NCBI GenBank assembly: GCA_945866125.1
Contig: CAMBFZ010000015.1
Coordinates: 1 to 64,000, forward strand
Direction of reading: 5' to 3'
From: Bordetella parapertussis
GTDB lineage: Bacteria > Pseudomonadota > Gammaproteobacteria > Burkholderiales > Burkholderiaceae_D
DNA length: 64,000 nt
Both the position numbers and the translations under genes were made by a program. Under the pieces are notes generated by a model that had not been told where the DNA came from, searched no databases, and saw only the letters and a list, made by a program, of their open reading frames with translations. Of the stretch, positions 18,042 to 26,824 are shown one piece after another; position 1 is the first letter of the stretch; the number at the start of each line of letters is the position of its first letter.

Positions 18042-19700
18042 ATGGATATCAAACGTACCGTGCTGTGGGTGGTGTTCTCGCTATCCCTGTTAATGCTGTG
18101 GGACAGCTGGACCGGCTATAACGGCGGCCTATCGATGTTCGCGCCGCAAGTCGTCAAACCTGTCCCGCCATCGGCTGGCGGGGGTGCGACGCCCGCTACC
18201 GATCTGCCGCAATCCAGCGCGGTGGCGCCGACGGCGGCACCAACCCTGGCCGATGTGCCCGCTGGCGCGGCCGCTCCAGTTCAAGCCGAGCACATCGTCA
18301 TCACCACCGATCTGGTCAAGGCGACCATCAGCACAGCTGGCGGTGAATTGATCCGACTGGAGCTGTTAAAACATCAAGACGCCAGCGACCCAACCAAAAA
18401 TATCGTGTTGATGGAATCCGGTGGCGGTCGCACTTACATCGGCCAAAGTGGCCTGATAGGCGGCGCTTTCCCCAACCATAAGTCACTGTTCAGTGCGCGG
18501 CCAGGTGCCCGCGCGCTCGATGGCAGCAATAGCGTACAGCTGGTTCTGGACGCGGAGCAGGATGGGGTTAAGCTGACAAAGACCTACACCTTCAAGCGTG
18601 GCGAATACGAAATCGACGTCAGGCATGACGTCAGCAATGCTACCGATCACAACATCACGCCGTCGGTCTACGTACAGTTTGTGCGCGATGGCAGCAAGCT
18701 CGAAGGCGACTCTGCTTTTTACAGCACCTTTAATGGTCCGGCGATTTATACCGATGCCGAAAAATTCCGCAAGGTGACCTTCGAGGACATCGAAAAAGGC
18801 AAAAATGCCCCACCTGCTGTTGGCGACAACGGCTGGATCGCAATGGTGCAGCATTATTTTGTCGCGGCCTTCCAACCGCAGGACAAAGCACCACGTGAAC
18901 TGTTCACGAAAAAAATTGATGCCAATTTATATGCAGTCGGCGCAATCATGAAGCTCGGTAGCGTCGCACCCGGCGCCAGCGCCTCGCTCAACGGCAAACT
19001 GTTCACCGGTCCGCAAGAGTCCGCGCCGCTAGAAAAATTCGCAACCGACTTCGATCTCGTCAAAGACTATGGCTGGCTCACCATCATCGCCAAACCAATC
19101 TTTTTGTTGATGGAGCAAATCCACAAATTGCTCGGTAACTGGGGCTGGACCATCATCGTCCTGACCATCCTGATCAAGCTTGCGTTCTTCCCTTTGTCTG
19201 CGGCCAGCTATCGCAGCATGGCCAAGATGAAACTCGTCACACCAAAGATGACCGCCATTCGCGAACGTCACCAAGGTGATCCGCAAAAAATGAACGCGGC
19301 CATGATGGAGCTCTACAAGACTGAAAAAATTAATCCGCTCGGTGGCTGCCTGCCTATCGTCGTGCAGATTCCGGTCTTCATTGCGCTCTACTGGGTTTTG
19401 CTGGCCAGCGTGGAAATGCGTAACGCCCCCTGGCTTGGCTGGATTCAGGATCTGTCTTCGCCGGATCCGTTCTACATCCTGCCCGTCATCATGGCCGTCT
19501 CGATGTTCATCCAGACCAAGCTCAACCCGACACCGCCGGATCCGATCCAAGCCAAGGTGATGATGTTCATGCCAATCGCGTTTTCGGTGATGTTCTTTTT
19601 CTTCCCGGCGGGCCTGGTGCTGTACTGGGTCGTCAACAACATTCTGTCGATTGGGCAGCAATGGGCCATCACTAAAAAATCCGAGCAAGGTAAAGCCTAA
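18042..19700 (+). CDS. yidC: Membrane protein insertase YidC
   Basis: The 552-residue insertase begins MDIKRTVLWVVFSLSLLMLW (N-terminal membrane anchor). It then has a Pro/Ala-rich linker, a large periplasmic beta-domain (about residues 85-345) and the conserved five-helix core from about residue 350, with LGNWGWTIIVLTILIKLAFF, the cytoplasmic KMKLVTPKMTAIRERHQGDPQKM hairpin and GGCLPIVVQIPVFIALYWVLL. It inserts inner-membrane proteins alone or with SecYEG. It is the fourth gene of the rpmH operon and ends at a strong terminator. Confidence 0.97.
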   Translation: MDIKRTVLWVVFSLSLLMLWDSWTGYNGGLSMFAPQVVKPVPPSAGGGATPATDLPQSSAVAPTAAPTLADVPAGAAAPVQAEHIVITTDLVKATISTAGGELIRLELLKHQDASDPTKNIVLMESGGGRTYIGQSGLIGGAFPNHKSLFSARPGARALDGSNSVQLVLDAEQDGVKLTKTYTFKRGEYEIDVRHDVSNATDHNITPSVYVQFVRDGSKLEGDSAFYSTFNGPAIYTDAEKFRKVTFEDIEKGKNAPPAVGDNGWIAMVQHYFVAAFQPQDKAPRELFTKKIDANLYAVGAIMKLGSVAPGASASLNGKLFTGPQESAPLEKFATDFDLVKDYGWLTIIAKPIFLLMEQIHKLLGNWGWTIIVLTILIKLAFFPLSAASYRSMAKMKLVTPKMTAIRERHQGDPQKMNAAMMELYKTEKINPLGGCLPIVVQIPVFIALYWVLLASVEMRNAPWLGWIQDLSSPDPFYILPVIMAVSMFIQTKLNPTPPDPIQAKVMMFMPIAFSVMFFFFPAGLVLYWVVNNILSIGQQWAITKKSEQGKA

Positions 19701-19727
19701 TCGCTTCACACGCCGCGTAAGCCAACA

Positions 19728-19765
19728 AAAGTCCACGGCTCACATCAAGCCGTGGACTTTTTTTA
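19728..19765 (+). terminator. Rho-independent terminator after yidC
   Basis: AAGTCCACGGCT / AGCCGTGGACTT stem with a seven-base loop, followed by a T-run. mnmE begins only 20 bases later, so mnmE must use read-through or a promoter overlapping this hairpin. Confidence 0.9.
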
Positions 19766-19784
19766 TGTCAGCTAAAATCACTGC

Positions 19785-21173
19785 ATGAAACTTGATTCTT
19801 ATCCCATCGCAGCCATCGCCACCGCACCCGGCAGAGGCGGTATTGGTGTCGTGCGCGTGTCCGGCAAAAACCTCATGCCTCTCGCTTGCGCCGTCTGTGG
19901 TTTGCCCGCTGATAGCGTACTCAAAGCCCGCCATGCGACTTATCTCAATTTTGTCCGCAGTGACGGCAGCGTGATTGATCGGGGTCTGGCGATTTATTTC
20001 AATGCGCCGCACTCTTACACCGGCGAAGAAGTGCTCGAACTGCAAGGCCACGGTGGCCCGGTCGTCATGCACATGCTGCTCAACCGCTGCATCGAAGCGG
20101 GGCAGGAGATCGGTCTGCGGCTAGCCAACCCCGGCGAATTTACCTACCGTGCATTTTTAAACGACAAGCTCGATCTGGCACAGGCTGAAGCCGTGTCGGA
20201 TCTGATCGAAGCCTCCACCGAGGCGGCCGCAAAACTCGCCACACAATCGCTATCGGGCGTATTCTCCCAGACGATTCACAGCCTCGTTGAGCAAGTCGTC
20301 GCACTGCGCATGCTGGTCGAAGCCACATTGGATTTTCCGGAAGAAGAAATCGAATTTCTTGAAAAATCTAATGCGCGCGGACAGCTGCAAACCATCCGCA
20401 CTGCGCTCGAGCTGGTGTTCTCACAGGCAGCGCAAGGCGCGCTGCTGCGCGATGGCCTCAAGGTGGTCTTGGCCGGCCAGCCAAATGTCGGCAAGAGTTC
20501 GCTTTTAAATACGCTCGCCGGTGCCGACATCGCCATCGTCACGCCGATCGCCGGCACTACCCGCGACAAAATCACCGAAACCATTCATGTCGAAGGCATC
20601 CCGATCAACATCATTGACACCGCCGGCATTCGCGAGGCCGACGAGGCCGACGGTGAGGTCGAGCGCATCGGCATTCTGCGCACCTGGGCCGCGGTGGCCG
20701 ACGCCGATGTGGTGCTGCATATTTTAGATGCCAGTCGCGGTCCGACCCGCGGCGACGACGCCATCGTGGCGCGCTTTCCTGAAGGCGTGCCGGTACTGCG
20801 CGTTTGGAACAAGATCGACCTCTCGGGCCATAAACCAGCCGTCGATATCCTGCCGGACGCCACGCATATTTATCTTTCTGCCGCCGAAGGCGCAGGCATG
20901 GATTTATTGCGCAAGGAATTGCTGCGTATCGCCGGCTGGCAGCAGACCGGCGAATCCGTATACCTGGCGCGTGAGCGTCATTTACTGGCCCTACAAGCTG
21001 CGCGCGCCCATTTGCAAGTCGCCGCCGAGCTGGCCGCGCAAAATGATCAGGCGTTGGATTTGTTTGCCGAAGAATTACGCCTGGCGCAAGACCGCCTCAA
21101 CAGCATCACCGGCGCCTTTACCTCGGATGATTTACTTGGTGTAATTTTTAGTCGCTTTTGTATTGGGAAGTAA
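19785..21173 (+). CDS. mnmE: tRNA modification GTPase MnmE
   Basis: The 462-residue protein has an N-terminal formyl-THF-binding domain (AIATAPGRGGIGVVRVSG), a helical domain and an inserted G domain with GQPNVGKSSLLN (P-loop), GTTRDKI, DTAGIRE (G3) and NKID (G4). It ends with the family signature CIGK, whose Cys is needed for catalysis. With MnmG it makes the carboxymethylaminomethyl group on wobble uridines. Its partner mnmG, often nearby, is here 42 kb downstream at the window end. The last 26 bases overlap a convergent LysR gene. Confidence 0.97.
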   Translation: MKLDSYPIAAIATAPGRGGIGVVRVSGKNLMPLACAVCGLPADSVLKARHATYLNFVRSDGSVIDRGLAIYFNAPHSYTGEEVLELQGHGGPVVMHMLLNRCIEAGQEIGLRLANPGEFTYRAFLNDKLDLAQAEAVSDLIEASTEAAAKLATQSLSGVFSQTIHSLVEQVVALRMLVEATLDFPEEEIEFLEKSNARGQLQTIRTALELVFSQAAQGALLRDGLKVVLAGQPNVGKSSLLNTLAGADIAIVTPIAGTTRDKITETIHVEGIPINIIDTAGIREADEADGEVERIGILRTWAAVADADVVLHILDASRGPTRGDDAIVARFPEGVPVLRVWNKIDLSGHKPAVDILPDATHIYLSAAEGAGMDLLRKELLRIAGWQQTGESVYLARERHLLALQAARAHLQVAAELAAQNDQALDLFAEELRLAQDRLNSITGAFTSDDLLGVIFSRFCIGK

Positions 21174-22059
21174 TCGAGCCGGCGACCCGCTCTGCCAAAA
21201 AATCCATCAGCGCCCGCGCCCGATGTGGCACCTGCCGATTACTTGGCAACATCGCATAGATGCCTAATTCCGGCGCAGGAAATTCAGTCAAAATTTGCTC
21301 GACCCGACCGGCGGCGATATCGTCATCGGCAATAAAATCCGGCTGACAGGTAATCCCCAAACCTTGCGCAGCAGCCTGCATCAATGCCTCGCCGTTATTG
21401 GCGTGGATGCGCGCCTTCACCGGAAACCCCGTCGTCACCCCATCAACCACAAATTGCCACTGCTGCTGGTTGCCCTGCATGGTGTAACCCAAACATTCGT
21501 GGCGCGCCAATTCCGACGGGTGCTGCGGACGACCGCAACGCGCCAGATAGTCCGGCGAAGCCACCATCCGTATCGAGCACGATCCTATTTTGCGCGCCAC
21601 ATCGCCGCCTTCGAGGCGGCCGGTAATACGAATGGACAGATCGATCCCTTCTTCAATCAGATGCGCGCGCCGGTCGCTAAAATCCATATCCAGACTCACC
21701 TCCGGATAGCGCCGGGCAAAGTCAAACAACAGCGGGGCGAGCCGCTTAAGACCAAAATGAAGCGGCAGCCCAATGCGAATATTGCCGCGCAGCGTAGCGC
21801 GTTGTTCCGCCATGCCTGTTTCGGCGACCTCGACTAAATTTAAAATGACCCGGCACTTTTCCAGATACGCCGTGCCTGCCGAAGTCAGCGTCAGCCGCCG
21901 CGTACTGCGCACCATCAGCTTGGCGCCAAGGTGCATTTCCAGCGCCGCAATCTGTCGCGTCACCACAGAACGGGCTACCCCGAGCTGCTGGGCCACGGCA
22001 GAAAAACTGTTCAGCTCGGCCACCCTAACAAATAAATGCATCGCTTGTAATCGATCCAT
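21148..22059 (-). CDS. LysR-family regulator (DmlR-like)
   Basis: About 303 residues from the ATG at 22059 (MDRLQAMHLFVRVAELNSFS). The helix-turn-helix reads AVAQQLGVARSVVTRQIAALE, and the effector domain carries LRGNIRIGLPLHFG. This belongs to the large DmlR-like LysR group, whose members usually regulate the divergent neighbour. Here that neighbour is the DODA-type dioxygenase gene 77 bases away, so regulation of that operon is likely but inferred. A longer start at 22089 is possible. The 3' end overlaps mnmE. Confidence 0.85.
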   Translation of the reverse strand: MDRLQAMHLFVRVAELNSFSAVAQQLGVARSVVTRQIAALEMHLGAKLMVRSTRRLTLTSAGTAYLEKCRVILNLVEVAETGMAEQRATLRGNIRIGLPLHFGLKRLAPLLFDFARRYPEVSLDMDFSDRRAHLIEEGIDLSIRITGRLEGGDVARKIGSCSIRMVASPDYLARCGRPQHPSELARHECLGYTMQGNQQQWQFVVDGVTTGFPVKARIHANNGEALMQAAAQGLGITCQPDFIADDDIAAGRVEQILTEFPAPELGIYAMLPSNRQVPHRARALMDFLAERVAGSITSQYKSD

Positions 22060-22136
22060 TGTTGCGCTCAATGCAATAAAGATGCGCATATTGTCTACTA
22101 TTTCAGCGCGAATGTGCCGGGTAAAGTACGCCCATC

Positions 22137-22946
22137 ATGCAAACAAGCCTCCCCATCTTTTTTGTCCCGCACGGTGCGCCGACCTTTGCGCTGCGCCCCG
22201 GCGCAGCGGGCGCGGCCATTGCTGCCGCAGCCAGCACATTGCCTCGACCCCGCGCCATCATCATCATCAGCCCGCACTGGGAAACAGCAGTGGCGACAGT
22301 CGGTTTCGCCGAACGACCTGAGACCCTGTATGACTTCGGCGGATTTCCGCAAGAACTCTACTCGCTGCGCTATCCGGCAACCGGGTGCCCCGAAGCGGCA
22401 GCGCAAGTCGTCGACGCGATTGCAGCAGCCGGCTTACCGGTCCGACAGGATCCGCAGCGCGGCCTTGACCACGGCGCCTGGGTACCACTGCGCCTGATGT
22501 TTCCCGACGCCGATATTCCGGTGATCCCTGTCTCACTACAAAGTCAGGGCGGCCCAAGGCAAGCACTCGCGTTAGGACAGGCGCTCGCGCCCTTAGTCGC
22601 ACAAGGCTTTTTGCTCATCGCCTCGGGCAATCTCACCCACAACCTTCGCGATTACCAGATCGTCAGACAAAGCGGCGGGCAAACGCCGGCCTATGTCCGC
22701 GGCTTTGCCGACTGGCTTGCCGACCGGATGCGCAGCGGTGACCGCGAAGCCTTGCTGGATTACCGGCAGCAAGCGCCCGATGCCGTGCGCGCCCACCCAA
22801 GCGATGAGCATCTGCTGCCTTTGTATGTCGCGCTTGGGGCAGCCGGCGAGGGCGCCGATGTGACACGCATCCATGCCGGCATCGACGACTATGTACTGGC
22901 GATGGATGCCTATACGTTTTTGCCGAAGCAAAGAGCCCAACAATGA
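22137..22946 (+). CDS. DODA-type extradiol ring-opening dioxygenase family (YgiD-like)
   Basis: The 269-residue class III (LigB-fold) enzyme has conserved metal-ligand candidates in VPHGAP, IIISPHWE and GLDHGAWVPL, and SGNLTHNLRD near the C-terminus. Relatives include plant and bacterial 4,5-DOPA dioxygenases and E. coli YgiD. It probably opens catechol-type rings, but the substrate is unknown. It overlaps the cytochrome b561 gene by four bases (ATGA), so the two are co-translated, and a LysR gene lies divergently upstream. Confidence 0.85.
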   Translation: MQTSLPIFFVPHGAPTFALRPGAAGAAIAAAASTLPRPRAIIIISPHWETAVATVGFAERPETLYDFGGFPQELYSLRYPATGCPEAAAQVVDAIAAAGLPVRQDPQRGLDHGAWVPLRLMFPDADIPVIPVSLQSQGGPRQALALGQALAPLVAQGFLLIASGNLTHNLRDYQIVRQSGGQTPAYVRGFADWLADRMRSGDREALLDYRQQAPDAVRAHPSDEHLLPLYVALGAAGEGADVTRIHAGIDDYVLAMDAYTFLPKQRAQQ

Positions 22947-23503
22947 GCAACACCGCTTGGACCGCGCCTTACACCCGCACCGCCAAGTCCTTACACTGGA
23001 TCATGGCAGTCATCATTCTCGATGTGATGGTGATGGGTTTTTACATGCAAGATTTGCCTCTGTCGCCAGAAAAATTGCAGCTCTATTCCTGGCACAAGTG
23101 GGGTGGGGTCAGCGTCATGCTGCTCTTGCTCATTCGTGTGAGCTGGCGCCTCACGCACCGCCCGCCCGCGCTACCCTGGATGATGTCGCGTCTGCAGCAA
23201 ACTGTCGCGCATATCGGGCATCTGGCCTTATATGGGCTGATGGTTGCCATCCCGCTGTCGGGCTGGATGATGAGCTCAGCCAAAGGCTTTCAAACTGTCT
23301 GGTTTGGCGTAGTGCCCATTCCCGACCTGCTTGCCAAAGACAAGGCATGGGGCGAATTGTTGCAGACCGTGCACCTGAGCCTGAATCTGACGTTCATCGC
23401 GATCCTCGTTGCCCATGTGGGGGCTTCGCTCAAGCATCATTTTATTGATCGGGACGACATCTTGACGCGCATGCTGCCGCAAGGCCGAAACCGGACACAT
23501 TGA
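22943..23503 (+). CDS. Cytochrome b561 family membrane protein
   Basis: The 186-residue protein has four membrane segments and conserved histidines: KSLHWIMAVII (His near residue 18), YSWHKWGG (about residue 51), IGHLALYGLM and AHVGASLKHHF. These are typical of dihaem cytochrome b561 (YodB-like), which moves electrons between the quinone pool and periplasmic acceptors. It is followed after 10 bases by a YceI gene, a very common pairing in proteobacteria. Confidence 0.9.
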   Translation: MSNTAWTAPYTRTAKSLHWIMAVIILDVMVMGFYMQDLPLSPEKLQLYSWHKWGGVSVMLLLLIRVSWRLTHRPPALPWMMSRLQQTVAHIGHLALYGLMVAIPLSGWMMSSAKGFQTVWFGVVPIPDLLAKDKAWGELLQTVHLSLNLTFIAILVAHVGASLKHHFIDRDDILTRMLPQGRNRTH

Positions 23504-23513
23504 ACAGATCATC

Positions 23514-24083
23514 ATGAAAAAATTATTTCTGCGACTGGTCTTGATCGCCATCGTCGCCACTGTTGCACCAGCTGCTCACGCAGTCGAATACGCGCAAATT
23601 CAAGTCAGCAAAAGTAGTATAAGTTTCACGTACAAACAAATGAACGTGGCAATGGCAGGGAAATTTAAAAAATTCAACGGCCAGTTACGTTTTGATCCAC
23701 AACAAGTAACGAAGGCGATGGCCAGTTTCGACATTGACCTCAACAGTATCGACACCGGCGCCGCCGATGCGGATACCGAAGTCGCCGGCAAATCCTGGTT
23801 CAATACCACCGCTTTTCCCGCTGCACATTTTGAATCAGGCAGCGTCAAAGCCGTCGGCGGCAATCGTTATGACGTAGCCGGCAAACTCAGCATCAAAGGC
23901 CAGACGCGCGACATCATCGTCCCGACGACGTTGATTGAACAAGGCAAGGTCGCCGTCTTCGATGGCAGCTTCACCATTCGTCGCGGTGACTTTAGCATCG
24001 GCGAAGGCGCATGGGCCAAGTTCGATATCGTCGCCAATGACATCGTCGTCAAATTTCGTTTCACCGCCTTACCCGGCAAATAA
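23514..24083 (+). CDS. Periplasmic YceI-family protein (first copy)
   Basis: The 189-residue protein has a signal peptide ending AAHA and a YceI/lipocalin-like beta-barrel: VSKSSISFTYKQMNVAMAGKFKKFNG, FDIDLNSIDTGAADADTEVAGKSWF, FPAAHFESGSVK, GKLSIKGQTRDIIVP and RRGDFSIGEGAWA. This YceI type binds long isoprenoid or quinone-like lipids. The second copy downstream is clearly a paralogue, with limited sequence identity, so the pair may bind different lipids. Confidence 0.9.
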   Translation: MKKLFLRLVLIAIVATVAPAAHAVEYAQIQVSKSSISFTYKQMNVAMAGKFKKFNGQLRFDPQQVTKAMASFDIDLNSIDTGAADADTEVAGKSWFNTTAFPAAHFESGSVKAVGGNRYDVAGKLSIKGQTRDIIVPTTLIEQGKVAVFDGSFTIRRGDFSIGEGAWAKFDIVANDIVVKFRFTALPGK

Positions 24084-24116
24084 AACCCACCCCCGCTTTT
24101 TATCAGGAGCAAACAG

Positions 24117-24695
24117 ATGCACAAACTCAGCACACTCGCCGCCGCAGCTATCCTTTCCATCGCTGCTGCCGCACCGGCATTGGCCGCGCCGGAAACCTAT
24201 GTCGTCGATGGCAGTCACACCTTTCCGCGCTTCTCGTATAGCCACCTTGGTTTCTCGACCCAGCTCTCCCGTTTTAACAAAACAACCGGCAAAGTCGTCT
24301 TCGACAAAGCTGCCAAAACCGGTTCGGTCGATATCGAAATTGATGCCAAATCAGTCGATACCGGCTCGACGCTCTTTAACGAACATATTCAAGGCGAAGA
24401 TTTTCTCGACACTGCAAAATTTCCAACGGCGACATTCAAGTCGACAAAGGTAATTTTCAAAGGCGATAAACCTGCAAAAATTCAAGGCGAACTGACCATC
24501 AAAGGCGTCACCAAACCTGTCATCCTGACCGTGACCTCCTTCCAGGCCATGCCGCATCCGATGCAAAAGAAAGACGCGATCGGTGCGAATGCCACTACCA
24601 CCATCAAGCGCAGCGAATTCAACGCCGGCAAATATGCGCCGCACGTAGGCGATGAAGTTCGTATCGACATCGCGATCGAAGCAATCAAGGACTAA
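24117..24695 (+). CDS. Periplasmic YceI-family protein (second copy)
   Basis: The 192-residue protein has a signal peptide ending PALAA, then the classical YceI pattern VDGSHTFPRFSYSHLGFSTQLSRF, DIEIDAKSVDTGSTLFNEHI, FLDTAKFPTATFKST, GELTIKGVTKPVILTV and the ending GDEVRIDIAIEAIKD. It is closer to E. coli YceI than the first copy. It is the last gene of the dioxygenase-b561-YceI-YceI run and is followed by a terminator. Confidence 0.93.
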   Translation: MHKLSTLAAAAILSIAAAAPALAAPETYVVDGSHTFPRFSYSHLGFSTQLSRFNKTTGKVVFDKAAKTGSVDIEIDAKSVDTGSTLFNEHIQGEDFLDTAKFPTATFKSTKVIFKGDKPAKIQGELTIKGVTKPVILTVTSFQAMPHPMQKKDAIGANATTTIKRSEFNAGKYAPHVGDEVRIDIAIEAIKD

Positions 24696-24717
24696 ATTGC
24701 TACTCGCAGGGTCCGGT

Positions 24718-24749
24718 AAAAAAGCACTGATCGCTCAGTGCTTTTTTTT
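24718..24749 (+). terminator. Rho-independent terminator after the yceI pair
   Basis: AAAAAAGCACTGA / TCAGTGCTTTTTTTT with a four-base TCGC loop. Confidence 0.92.
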
Positions 24750-24816
24750 GGAAAAGGCAGACGCGGATTACAAAATGGTAGACTTTTCGTTTTACGTGTT
24801 TACCTCTTTTGATCCT

Positions 24817-25608
24817 ATGAGCCACTCGCCCCAACAACAAGAACAAGCCGCCGCGATACTGCACGACCTCTGGTTACAAAAAAATCGTTTTGTCGGCCTG
24901 CCCGAAGCCCTTAAACCCGTCGACCGAGCAGAGGGCTATGCGATACAGGCAGCATTTTCGCGGCTAAACAAACAAGCCGTCTTCGGCTGGAAAATTGCCG
25001 CCACCAGCGTCGATGGTCAGCGCCACATCGGCGTCGACGGCCCACTCGCCGGCCGCTTATTTGCCGACCGCATCCTACCCGATGGTGCGCTCGTGTCGCT
25101 TGAGCGCAATCTGATGCAGGTAGCCGAAATTGAATTCGCTTTCCGGTTTGCCCGCAGCCTGGCACCCCGCGCAGAGGAATATACGGTCGATGAGGTCTTG
25201 GCCGCCGTCGGCACGGTGCACCCGTCGATTGAAATTCCCGATTCGCGCTATGCCGATTTTGTGACTGCAGGTGCGCCTCAACTGATCGCCGATCTCGCCT
25301 GTGCCAACCTGTTCGTGCTGGGGCCGGCAGCAGAGCAGTGGGCCAACTTTGATTTTATTGATACCGAAATACCTGTGATGCAAAACGGCGCGCCGGTCAG
25401 CTCCGGCTACGGGCGCAATGTGCTGGGTGACCCGCGCGTCGCGCTCACCTGGCTGGTCAATGAATTGTCCCGGCACGGCATGGTTTGTGAAGCTGGTCAG
25501 GCGGTCACCACAGGGACCTGCCGCATTCCGGTTGCGGTCAAACCCGGCGACGACATTAGCGCTGACTTTGGCGTACTTGGGCGTGTGCACTGCCGTTTCG
25601 GTCAATAG
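24817..25608 (+). CDS. 2-keto-4-pentenoate hydratase / MhpD-like protein
   Basis: About 263 residues from the ATG at 24817. The FAH-superfamily pattern of the hydratase/decarboxylase branch is seen: GYAIQAAFSRLNKQAVFGWKIA, VEIEFAFRFARSLAP (acidic metal ligands ExE) and VHPSIEIPDSRY with a following aspartate. It probably acts on 2-hydroxy-2,4-dienoates or related keto acids. The ribosome-binding site is weak; ATG 24775 is an alternative start. It is followed 56 bases on by a mandelate-racemase-like gene and was probably transcribed separately from the YceI operon. The physiological substrate is not evident. Confidence 0.78.
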   Translation: MSHSPQQQEQAAAILHDLWLQKNRFVGLPEALKPVDRAEGYAIQAAFSRLNKQAVFGWKIAATSVDGQRHIGVDGPLAGRLFADRILPDGALVSLERNLMQVAEIEFAFRFARSLAPRAEEYTVDEVLAAVGTVHPSIEIPDSRYADFVTAGAPQLIADLACANLFVLGPAAEQWANFDFIDTEIPVMQNGAPVSSGYGRNVLGDPRVALTWLVNELSRHGMVCEAGQAVTTGTCRIPVAVKPGDDISADFGVLGRVHCRFGQ

Positions 25609-25664
25609 CCTGCGCTCACCCGCCGTTTTCTACCCCGCTCTCACTGATCAAGGAGTCTTCTTTC

Positions 25665-26744
25665 ATGACCCATCTAACGATTCGCAGCATTCAAGCCCGC
25701 GCCGTGATTGTGCCTTTAGCGCGTCCAGTGCGTACCGCTTCGGGCGCCGTTGATGTCTCGCCCTTAATTCTGCTCGACGTGCTCACCGACGAAGGCATCA
25801 CCGGCAGCGCCTATCTGTTTGCCTACACGCCGGCGATGTTAAAACCGCTGATGGCCTTAGTCGGCGAAGTCGGGCCCGAGCTCGTTGGCCAGCCACTGGT
25901 GCCGGCCGAGCGCATGCAACAGCTTGAGCGCCGTTTTCGTTTGCTCGGATTACACGGTCTCTTGGGCATGCTGATTTCCTCGCTCGACATGGCCTACTGG
26001 GATGCGCTGGGCAAAGCCGCCAATGTACCGGTTGTAAAGTTACTAGGCGGCGCGCCAACACCGCTGTGGGCCTACGACAGCTACGGCATGGTCGACCCCG
26101 TCAAAGACGCCAAGGCACTTGAACACTCGCTGGCGCAAGGCTTTCGCGCCATCAAAATTAAAGTCGGCTATGCCGATGCTGCACACGATGTGGATGCCGT
26201 GCGTGGTGTGCGCGCCATCATCGGTGACGACATTGCGCTGATGGTCGATTACAACCAAAGTCAGTCTCCGACCGAGGCGATTCGCCGTATCCGTCTGCTC
26301 GAGCAATTCAATCTGAGCTGGATAGAAGAACCGGTCATTGCCGAAGATTTGCAGGGCCATGCCAAGGTCAGGGCGGCCGTCAACGTCAACATTCAGACTG
26401 GTGAAAATTGGTGGTTCCCGCGCGGTGCTGAGCAAGCATTAAGCGCGGGGGCATGCGACTTGATGATGCCGGACCTGATGAAAATCGGTGGCATTTCAGG
26501 TTGGCTTCATGTGATCGGCATCGCACGTGCGGCATCCATGCCGGTATCGAGCCACTTATTTATCGAGGCAAGCTCCCATGTACTCGCCGTGACCCCAACC
26601 TGTCACTGGCTTGAATTCATGGATTTTGGATCAGGGATTCTGGCTCATCCTTATCAAATCAACGACGGCCAAGTCACGGCCCAAGGTCCGGGCCTCGGCA
26701 TGGCGTGGAATGAATCCGCGGTCGCACGCTTCGCCGTCCAATAA
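25665..26744 (+). CDS. Mandelate racemase-like enolase-superfamily enzyme
   Basis: At 359 residues it equals the length I recall for Pseudomonas putida mandelate racemase. Every residue recalled as essential there falls at the same number: Lys164 and Lys166 (IKIKVGY), metal ligands Asp195 (MVDYNQ), Glu221 (WIEEP) and Glu247 (GENWW), then Asp270 (MPDLMKIGG), His297 (SSHLF) and Glu317 (HWLEF). This implies a proper MR-subgroup enzyme doing proton abstraction alpha to a carboxylate. Whether mandelate is the substrate is inference, since no mandelate-pathway dehydrogenase or decarboxylase is next to it. It starts after AAGGAG and follows the MhpD-like gene. Confidence 0.85.
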   Translation: MTHLTIRSIQARAVIVPLARPVRTASGAVDVSPLILLDVLTDEGITGSAYLFAYTPAMLKPLMALVGEVGPELVGQPLVPAERMQQLERRFRLLGLHGLLGMLISSLDMAYWDALGKAANVPVVKLLGGAPTPLWAYDSYGMVDPVKDAKALEHSLAQGFRAIKIKVGYADAAHDVDAVRGVRAIIGDDIALMVDYNQSQSPTEAIRRIRLLEQFNLSWIEEPVIAEDLQGHAKVRAAVNVNIQTGENWWFPRGAEQALSAGACDLMMPDLMKIGGISGWLHVIGIARAASMPVSSHLFIEASSHVLAVTPTCHWLEFMDFGSGILAHPYQINDGQVTAQGPGLGMAWNESAVARFAVQ

Positions 26745-26824
26745 AAACAAGCTGGCGAAAACGCGCTCTTTTTTTATCCTCTATCATAGCGCCCAGCATT
26801 TCTCATTTTCCGGAGATCCGTATC

